DNA from: Buxus sempervirens
Taxonomy: Eukaryota > Streptophyta > Magnoliopsida > Buxales > Buxaceae
Direction of reading: 5' to 3'
Length of the DNA stretch: 64,000 nt
Assembly (NCBI GenBank): GCA_947561395.2
Contig: OX387185.1
Coordinates: forward strand, 43,224,602 to 43,288,601
The notes beneath the pieces are model-generated. The model was not told where the DNA came from and did not search any database. It worked only from the letters and a program-made list of their open reading frames with translations. The translations under genes were made by a program, and so were the position numbers. Shown piece by piece: positions 56,442-64,000 of the stretch; the stretch's first letter is position 1, and every line of letters begins with the position of its first letter.

Positions 56442-57229
56442 TAATGAACAAAACCAATGGCAATAGAAAATTTTCTATTATTGAACGATATTATATACCT
56501 ATTTGATCGTGTGTTGAATTCTTTGAAGTTATAAATGTATTTTTGCTGAGAATAATTTACCTAAATAGATAAGAAATCTAAGGACGTATATGGTTAAATA
56601 TTGTCCATTTGACCAATTGAAGCGTCAGGAAATGGATTATTTTCATGAGAGATTTAATATCTGCTCAACTTGTAGCAGTTTTAAGCATTTATACATTAGG
56701 ATTTTGAATTATTAATAGTTGAGTTGTTCATCCAATAAAAGCAAATGTTTGTCCCGCAATACCCAAATCACAATAAGAGTCATTAGTGCTAAACAACATT
56801 AAAGCAATCTAGAAATCAAAAGAAAGCCTCATTCGCTATCAAATTTGGTCTTTAGCTTCTCATCACAATCAATCATCCTCTTATTCATGGAGTTCAGCAA
56901 AGCTCAACATGATAAAACATTTGAAAATTGTGATGTAAAAATTACTATCTACCCAGTAAAGAATTAGCAGACTAAGATCGCATTATGGCTGAAACAAATC
57001 AAATTGTCCCATATATATATCAAGTGCAGAAAATTTGGTTAATTCAATCTGCCCAAACTGACACAAGCAATCTTTAATAATAGAAATTGACTTGTAAGGA
57101 CAAGAAAGCAAAATTGCACAGTACAACTTACCTATAAATAAAACTCAGCAAGGTATACGTTTACTGCTTGTTCAACCCTTAATCCTGTTTTTGGACCCAT
57201 AAAACAAAATGACGCCATCCTAATAAATC
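56442..57229. other. Intergenic, AT-rich, nothing recognised
   Basis: No open frame, repeat or motif could be supported. Confidence 0.4.
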
Positions 57230-57810
57230 AACCACGCATCCGTAATGGAAAACTTGCGGGGTGATCCTGTGAATGTCCGTCATCGACCTAAAAGACACCA
57301 GCCTTGAATTGATCTACCAACCCACCATGGCTGCATCCTGCCAGTACGGCCACAAATGCTGTAGCATGAGTTTTCACTCCTTGCCTGAGCATCTCCTCAA
57401 ACAACTCTATGGCTCTTTTCACCATTTCCTACCATAGCCATTGCTCTGATAAGCAGCAGTCCAAGCAGAAACATCTCTTTCCCCCGATTTCATTGAACAC
57501 TTGCATTGAACTTTGTGGATCTCAAGGGTTGTACTAAGCCGGGCATCACATCCAATACTGTTCTTGTGAATATAAGGGTGTGCCCATTTTTCAAGATCAA
57601 TCATAAGCTCCTTGGTACCCGCAATTGGAAAACCACACTCACCATCGTTACTTGTTTGCCTTTCTGCCATCACTATGCATCACTTTGAAGAGCTCAATTG
57701 CTTCCACAGATTAACTCTCTTTCACCAAAGCACCAATCATGGTGTTCCCAGATATAAGATCAATATTATGCATCTCATTGAAAACCTTCCATGCTGACTC
57801 CAAATCATCA
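57230..57810 (-). pseudogene. PPR (pentatricopeptide repeat) protein relic
   Basis: Broken - strand frames give AWKVFNEMHNIDLISGNTMI, GECGFPIAG, KWAHPYIHKNSIGCDARLST and GERDVSAWTAAYQSNGYGRK, the pattern of a plant PLS-class PPR protein that edits or processes organelle RNA. Frameshifts, stops and deletions disrupt it. The solo LTR at 57816 abuts its 5' side. No PPR sequence was seen beyond the LTR, so the relic was probably already truncated or rearranged. Confidence 0.7.
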
Positions 57811-57815
57811 TTTCT

Positions 57816-58911
57816 GTAAGGTTTAATATTTTAGTTTGGTTTAATTCAATGTCAAAAAAAAAAATGTGTTTAAGTGTGTTTAGAATGTTTAGTTTGAGTC
57901 CAAGAAGACAGGGTTCAAACGGCGTCAAAATCGGAGTCAAATTGAAGAAGTTATGCCCAACGTTTGATCAACGTTCTCTGGCCGTTCGAACGTTCAATTT
58001 CTGGAGAGCAACGTTTGACCAACGTTCTCTGGCCGTTCGAACGTTCATGTTCTGCAGACAAACTCGAGACTAGCGTGAGATCAACGTTCTTTGGTCGTTC
58101 GAACGTTCAAGTTTTAAAGGGTAGCGTTTGCTAAACGTTTGCTGAGCGTTCGAACGTTCAAACAGCAAAATTTCCGAAAAGTTACGAAAAATTACATAAC
58201 TTACTCGTTTCAATTCGGATTGACTTCAAACTTTTTGGGGAACCTTTAAATAGGATTAGGGACCTTCTAAACCTAAGAGAGCCACGTTTTAGAAGCCCTA
58301 AATATCATTTTCTCTTCTGAAAACCCTTCTTCTAGGTTTTCATCTTTTGAGCCATAAAACTTTTCTTTTCTTCTTCCTTCCTCTACCTTGGAGTTCCGGG
58401 TTGGGGAGATTGATCGTGGGAGTTCCTACGGATACCAGGCGAGTTCGTTTGGATGATCGTGTGAGAAGATCTTCAGAGTTCTAAAGTGTTGCTGTGGAGC
58501 AAATCTGAGGAGTTCCTCAAATACTTTCAAGTCTGTGAGTTGCAGAGTCTAGCATAGGGATGTTGAGTCGTCTGAACTACAGGTTGTAAGTCTTCTTTTC
58601 ATATTGGATCTTTTATGTGGCTCATGCATAGCCCGGAGGGTTTTTCTCTAGTGAGAGTTCTCATAGAGTTTTCCCTTCGTCACCAAATTGCTTGTTTTGT
58701 CTTACTTTACATGCTTTAATTATTTGCTTGCAATTTGGGTGGATTGTTAATTGCTTTTGATAAGTTATTTGATTTTCTGGAATTACCTTGAGGATTTGTT
58801 CATGCCTATTAATTAAGGACTTGTCTTTAATTGATAGAAAAATTTTATTCCGCTGTGCTACACCTATTCACCCCCCTCTAGGTGTTGTTAGAGTCAAAAC
58901 CCTGTTTTTCA
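57816..58911 (+). mobile_element. Solo LTR, 1,096 bp, same family as 46218-47187
   Basis: It begins TGTAAGGTTTAATATTTTAG and ends CCCTGTTTTTCA, flanked by ATTTC at 57811-57815 and 58912-58916. It is about 126 bp longer than the other copy, partly because it carries four rather than three CGTTCGAACGTTC units and some extra leader sequence. It has no interior. Confidence 0.88.
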
Positions 58912-58916
58912 ATTTC

Positions 58917-59219
58917 TGGTCTATAGACCCATAAAACAAAATGAAACAATAAAGAAGAAAGGAAACAAGACCTAAAAGTTTCAACTGTAAATGATAAAAC
59001 TAAACTCAGCTTTAGATAAACTTGCTAAGTCAAATTGTAATAAGATCGGGAAGCCTTATTGAAAATTCTAGGTCAAATCATAACTCTAATAAACAATGAG
59101 TAAAAAAAAAATTCTTAACAATCCGATTGACGATATTATAAAAAGAACAGATGCCAAAGATAACATAGCAAAAGAAAACGAAATCAGATGCATTAACGTA
59201 ATGTCACTATCTTCCACAC
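58917..59219. other. Intergenic, nothing recognised
   Basis: AT-rich. GACCCATAAAACAAAATGA near 58928 recurs at about 57197 on the other side of the PPR relic and solo LTR. Confidence 0.35.
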
Positions 59220-59454
59220 CTTCTCTTCTTCTAGCTCCAGTATTTCCCTGCATGCATAACAATTTGTAAGCAGATACAACAGAAAAAAATTCTATTACTA
59301 GTCTCAGCCCAGAATAGTTTACCTTTTTCAAGCTGACTCTGGATGTGAATAGCTGAATAGGGATTATTTTATCAACCACCTCTTGAGACCACAAGTCAAC
59401 TAGAAGATTATAATTCCAATAACTCCTCTCCTCATCAATGATTGAAATTCTCAT
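59220..59454 (-). pseudogene. LINE fragment, duplicate of 50553-50846
   Basis: It reads SQEVVDKIIPIQLFTSRVSL and SAYKLLC on the - strand, nearly the same as the fragment at 50.6 kb. It ends next to TCTCATATCTTGTGGGGGTG, a piece that also occurs just after the ectodomain exons at 23140 and 45070, marking a rearrangement junction. Confidence 0.55.
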
Positions 59455-59479
59455 ATCTTGTGGGGGTGCATCCGCTTAC

Positions 59480-60320
59480 ACAACCCCTATGACCATTTTA
59501 ACAGTCATGTTACTATAAATTATAATTCTAAGATTTCAAACATAATAAAGCACTTAGTTTAATTGAAAAGAAGAAAAAAAAAACTTAGAATGGAGATATA
59601 AGGGGTGGTTGAGGGGAGAAATTGTAGTATCAACATTCTTTAAAGTAGATACTGAAGTCTGGCTGGTAACTTCGAATACAACTAGAAATCCTTCTCTTTT
59701 TGACTAATTAATTTGTCTTAAGAGAGCCTTTACAGCATAATTCTTTTCTCAGGAATAAAATATCAATAGACATGCCAGAGGGAAAAGTCATTAGTAAAGA
59801 TAAAGTTTAGCAGAGATGATCAAATTTTCCCTTCATCTAATTTATCTTCAACGAAACTAGTCATATCAAGTGGTAAATATGGAAGTAGCCATACCATTTG
59901 CGCTGCTTCATTCATGACTCAATTTATTATTCTTCAAGGCCCACATGGACTTTTCGTCTCCTTATTTTTCTTTTTTTCCCATTCTTCCTTTCTTTCCCTG
60001 TCAATGGACTTATGGACTGTAACTGGTCATTCAGTCATACCATTTACCTCGTTCGAAAGCCTCAGCCCACAACAAAAGGAAGGAAACAACTCATGATGAA
60101 GATAAAACAAAAGGAAGGAAATAAAACAGAACCTTTCATTGTTGGAACCGTATGGACATCATCTACAGTGGGGTGTATACACCCCCTCACACAGATGTGT
60201 GGGGCCCCTCAAATGAATGTGAGGGGGTGTATACAGCTCGCTGTAGGAGATGCAAATCGGTCTGAAATTGTTTTCTTTGCACAATTTTTATGCAAAACTA
60301 GTTAATAACAGATTTCCATT
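59480..60320 (+). repeat. LRK10L2-promoter-type duplication block, copy 4
   Basis: It is colinear with 50870-51700 but lacks that copy's 50-bp internal tandem repeat. It leads to the gene at 61634; the only large difference between 51.7-52.2 and 60.3-61.63 kb is the solo LTR at 60497-61296. Confidence 0.8.
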
Positions 60321-60496
60321 GCTATGAAGTCAAAAATTCAAAAATAAGGCTGTGGACTCCATTGAAAGATAGAAAGGCATAAGACACCTTCTCCTCGCAC
60401 TCTCTACAAAGAGATTTAGCGTGAAAAGAACCCAGAAATTAGCCACCACTTGAGGGTGAAGACAATGACCACCAACTCCTTTTCTTATATACATAG

Positions 60497-61296
60497 TGAG
60501 ATTTCTAATCTCAGGTCCCTGTTCTCTAGGAATCTAAAAACCAAGTAAATAACACAATAGCAAATAACAAAACAGTAGTAAAGAGACACGTAATTTTTAC
60601 GAGGAAACCCTAGTTCACCTAGGTAAAACCTCGGGTCTTTTTGAGGAAGACCAAGCCTGAGAAAATTGCATTAAACTGAAATGAGCTTTACAAATTGTTT
60701 AGAATTAAAAGAACCTACAACAATTATAAAGACTCACACTCAAGGTTGATTCCACAACCTCATTCTTCAGGAAATTGATCTTCCCACTTTTCAGCAGCTT
60801 CAAGGCTTCACACAAACACTGTGTAGTTGATCAGATTGCCCATTCCAATCCTTCTCCAGATCTGGAATGTTTCTGTTCTCAAGTCTTTTTCAGCCTTCAA
60901 AAACTCTCCAGCAACCTCTCTTCACTGATCTTCTCCAGCCCAACTCGTCACCAAGTTCTCCTGGTCGAAAATCAGCTTCCAAGAACCTCAAAGACTCCTT
61001 TTAAATCAAAGGTTTCAACCACCTTGCTAACTGCCTTAACAACCTTCAACAACCTTTGAAACAACCCAATTGAATCTCGTAACTGCCTGAGATTTCAGTT
61101 GGTTGTGCAGCTACAGCATGTTACACATAACACTGCTAATAGAAACTAAACCCACACATTCAACAGATTTCATTTTAATCCTTCATTATTCATTCAATAC
61201 TCTTCATTTGCATTCAATCAACTAACAGAAGTATTAATAAGTTTCATTAAGCTTTGTCATGCAATTTGTCAAATGGGGAAATACATTTTCCCAACA
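60497..61296 (-). mobile_element. Solo LTR, 800 bp, second family, in an LRK10L promoter
   Basis: It is flanked by CATAG at 60492-60496 and 61297-61301. The paralogous site at about 51885-51895 reads straight through, confirming the empty state. Ends are TGAGATTTCTAATC and TTTCCCAACA. Read on the - strand it starts TGTTGGGAAAATG, a frequent LTR start, so I suggest - orientation. It lies about 340 bp upstream of the ATG at 61634. Confidence 0.85.
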
Positions 61297-61633
61297 CATA
61301 GCTTTCCATAAAGAGACTTTCTGTGGAGCTTAATTTGCGAAGTCCTTTAAAGACTTGTGTTCAAGTCAAGGTTGGGTCATCGTCAATGGGGAAGCTGAGT
61401 AGGAAACTTCCCTCCCCATGAATCTTTGCATGTCCATGCAGGACTCTTCAATTCGCGGTTCACAGATTTAAGTCAATTAACGCGTCAACAGGGCAAACCC
61501 CCAAGTATTGAAGATCTTGACCTGGATGTCCTGACCATGACTGGGATTTCAGAACAGAAACTCACATAGAAGAAAGACAAGAGCCTTCTTGAGTGGGTTC
61601 TTGTTTTAGGCTCCCTCAGCAAGTTTAGGCGAA

Positions 61634-62793
61634 ATGGGTTCTACCTCTACTCCTTTTCCTTCCTCGCCTTCTGCCTTCTTTGTTATCTGCTTCTTCCTTC
61701 TCACCCAATTCATTCTTCAATATACGGGGAAACAGCACTCCTCAAGTTGTCTTCCCTTCAAATGTGGAAACTCCAACGTTACGTACCCTTTCTACAATGA
61801 CACCAATCCTCTGTGTGGTTATAGCATCATTAACTGTAACCATTATCAGAAACCTTTGCTCCAAATGGGGGAAACATTGCTGGTCGTCGAACATATATTC
61901 TACAACAATAACACGCTCGTAGTTCATCGTTTCAATTTTGATTATCAAAATTGGAAACAAGACACTTGTAATTTTGATTATCAAAATTTCACCATACCGA
62001 AGACCGCTACTATTTCCTATGAATTTAAGAGCCCGAGTATTGTCGTTCTCAAATGCAAGCGCGATCCTCTTACTGAAATTCAACGACGATCCTTCAAAGC
62101 TGCTCAAAATATTTCCAGACTATGTCGAGACCATGATATTTTCTTCCTGAATGCTGGCAACTTCAACCAGAATTTTCAAGTACCCCAAGAGTACGGTTAT
62201 CTCAATCAATGTCAAGTAGTTCGCTTACCTGTGCGTGAGCCACTGATGGCGAACTGTTCTGATGAGTTCCTCTTATCTCTACCGTATTCTGAGTTCTTGC
62301 TTCAATGGAAGCTTCCTCCTGGTATAGGTACGAATTTACTTCTGAATTCATGCCACTTGCTATTCTTACTGTGATAGACCAGCTATTGCGTTTTAGGTAT
62401 GAATGAAGCTGTTCATTTAGAGGGACTTAAAACATAAAATTATTTTGCATTCAGGGCCTCCCCCTTTAAGCACTCCGGCCCCTTTAAGCACTCCGGAAAA
62501 TGAACGGAAATCAAAAATTGATGGTAAATAATTTCCTTTTTTTTTCTCCCCAGCTAGTAGTAATTTGTGCTTTTTGTGTAAAGATGCTGACCCATGTCTC
62601 AACTAGATAGCTCTGTTTCTGACAGTGAATATTTTGATAGTCAGACTAAATTGGATCCTACATAGAACTTCTTTCGATTGTGAATTCAGTTTATATGGGA
62701 TTTTAACCATTAATGTTTCAAACTAACAAATGTTGTAACTCATGATTTCTGCTGCAGGAGAAAAGATTAATTGGAAAAGGAAGCTCATAATAG
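61634..62793 (+). CDS. LRK10L2-type receptor kinase, exons one to three (gene continues or is truncated)
   Basis: The exons 61634-62327, 62455-62523 and 62758-62793 are joined by phase-1 introns. The signal peptide is FFVICFFLLTQFILQ (about 14-29). GUB_WAK_bind covers about residues 38-110 (CLPFKCGNSNVTYPFYND, LCGYSIINC). The rest of the ectodomain runs to about residue 231 (YGYLNQCQVVRLPVREPL, LPPGIG). Exon two carries an in-frame 18-bp duplication (PLSTPA-PLSTPE) relative to the paralogue at 52430. Exon three reads EKINWKRKLIIG. No transmembrane or kinase exon is visible up to 64000, although the paralogues have it within 470-690 bp. It may lie beyond the window, or be lost. Confidence 0.75.
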
Positions 62794-63880
62794 GTAATAC
62801 ACCTCTCAAATTGATTTACATTCATGAATGCTGTCATGCCATTTAAGACAGATGAAGGGTTATTCTATTTCACATAAGTAGCTTATATAAATGTAGTGTG
62901 CAGATATCTCCATCTACAGTCACCTCATGTGCAGAGTTCCATTCACACCTTTCTTTCACGGTACTTTAATGTTTACTCATCAGTATTCCAGACAAAACCA
63001 AGTGATAAAACACTTCCAAACCATAAGGTGCACATGAAATTGGGTTTTAAACATCTGGTGCAACTAATTGTCACTCTCATTGTAATGGTTATAGCCTAAA
63101 CACCATCCAAAGGACAGAAGCTTAAGAAATATCCTTCTCTGTTAGTCCCCATTACCCACCATAAAACCTTCTTCAAGGTAGGCATATCACTTGAAATGTT
63201 TTGACCTTCGTCATGTCCACAGCAGCAAGCTGGAAGTTTGAATTTCCATACCTTGTCTCAATCAGACAAACATCACCAGTTAGCAATCCGTAATGAACTA
63301 CAGTCCCTGTTTCAAAGCTTCCTTTCTGCCTTTTAAAGGCCCTGTTACATTGATTTGTAGTTGAGAATTGAGTTCTTAGTGATGGCTTCGTTCATTAGGA
63401 GTCCTGAACGTGGAAAATCATTCATGGAGGAATGGCAAGGTGGGAAACTTGTACAAGAGTGAAGATGGTGAGAATTTTGCAGACCAATACCCCACTGTTG
63501 GATGGTATAATGTGTGTAATGCTTGGATTTATAAACTGCTTCAAACGAATTTAACCATATGCAGTTATGCATGATACTTGCTCTTGAATGAAGTGTTAAC
63601 CATCTCATCATTTCTGGTCTCGTGATGGTGTGGTCTGTGGTGTCATTTTGTGAGTTTGCTGCGGGGTCTCTGAACTGAGAAGGACGATTAACCTTGGGAA
63701 AAAAGGAAAAGAGGGGGTGTGTGTAACTCAACATTAAACAACCCTTTCATAAATGGCTTCTACAAGTCAATAAAATGACTTGTAAAAGTTAGTACACAGT
63801 GTTGTTAAATAGTACAGTGTCAATAAAAGGGGGTGTGTGGCCATTTCAGTGAGTGTATACACATCTTTATAACTGAGGTA
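62794..63880 (+). other. Intron or downstream of the LRK10L2-type gene, no exon found
   Basis: 62794-63320 matches 52750-53395 with deletions. At about 63320, where the paralogue leads into its kinase exon, the sequences diverge. No kinase motif is seen in any frame after that. Confidence 0.5.
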
Positions 63881-63887
63881 TACCACT

Positions 63888-64000
63888 AAGGGCTGTCAAT
63901 GAGCTAGATAAACATTCGAATCCAACCCAATTATCCAAATATGGATCTTAAGTTTAAATCCGATTATCTGAATCTGATTATATTCGGATTCGAATATGGT
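63888..64000. mobile_element. hAT-like MITE, left part, cut by the window end
   Basis: It starts TAAGGGCTGTCAATGAG and continues with AACCCAATTATCC and GGATTCGAATATGG, as in the element at 14058-14535. The right end is outside the window. Confidence 0.5.

Noticed and set aside
56107-56463. 118-codon - strand open frame
   Set aside because: It lies across a hAT MITE with exact target duplication; no domain.
46218-58911. The two similar LTRs as the ends of one 12.7-kb element
   Set aside because: Each has its own different 5-bp target duplication (AATAG and ATTTC), and host receptor genes lie between them.
60775-61059. 94-codon open frame upstream of the LRK10L2-type gene
   Set aside because: It lies wholly in a solo LTR and shows no domain.

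Overview
The window looks like nuclear DNA of a flowering plant, probably a woody dicot or magnoliid with a repeat-rich genome. The signs are long AT-rich introns, a plant-specific DUF789 gene, a tandem cluster of LRK10L (Lr10-like / LEAF RUST 10 DISEASE-RESISTANCE LOCUS) receptor kinases, a PPR relic, plant L1 LINEs and Ty3/gypsy Tat-like LTR elements. The species cannot be named from the sequence.

Layout. 1-2.2 kb: a long inverted repeat made from part of a WD40-repeat gene, then an intronless WD40 gene fragment fused to the 3' part of a LINE. 2.3-6.6 kb: intergenic DNA with a 155-bp tandem duplication, several non-autonomous DNA transposons and two very short poly(T) insertions. 7.2-11.5 kb (- strand): a complete six-exon DUF789 gene. 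13-14.5 kb: a SINE with a perfect 12-bp target duplication and two hAT-type MITEs.

15.6-63 kb is a tandemly duplicated LRK10L region broken up by transposons. (a) An ectodomain exon at 22.35 kb has no kinase downstream. A 5.8-kb Mutator-like element (16.39-22.14 kb, 9-bp target duplication) sits in its upstream region and carries a six-exon gene with an HMG-box-like segment. (b) From 26.1 to 42.7 kb lies an L1 LINE (- strand), split by a very young 11.7-kb LTR element with two 2,419-bp LTRs and a gag gene but no visible pol. (c) At 44.28-49.15 kb a receptor-kinase gene can be read in phase; its ectodomain resembles the LRK10L1 class and its non-RD kinase the LRK10L2 class. Its first intron holds a solo LTR. 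(d) At 52.2-54.7 kb a gene joins an LRK10L2-type signal peptide directly to an LRK10L1-type RD kinase and has no ectodomain. (e) At 61.63 kb the first three exons of an intact LRK10L2-type gene run towards the window edge.

Main idea. The ectodomain exon, linker exons and transmembrane/kinase exons of this cluster are all bounded by phase-1 introns, and a nearly identical 36-bp juxtamembrane exon occurs in three genes. Duplication and deletion in the array have therefore produced in-frame recombinants: a swapped receptor, an ectodomain-less receptor and an ectodomain-only unit. This reading comes from the sequence by eye and has no transcript support.
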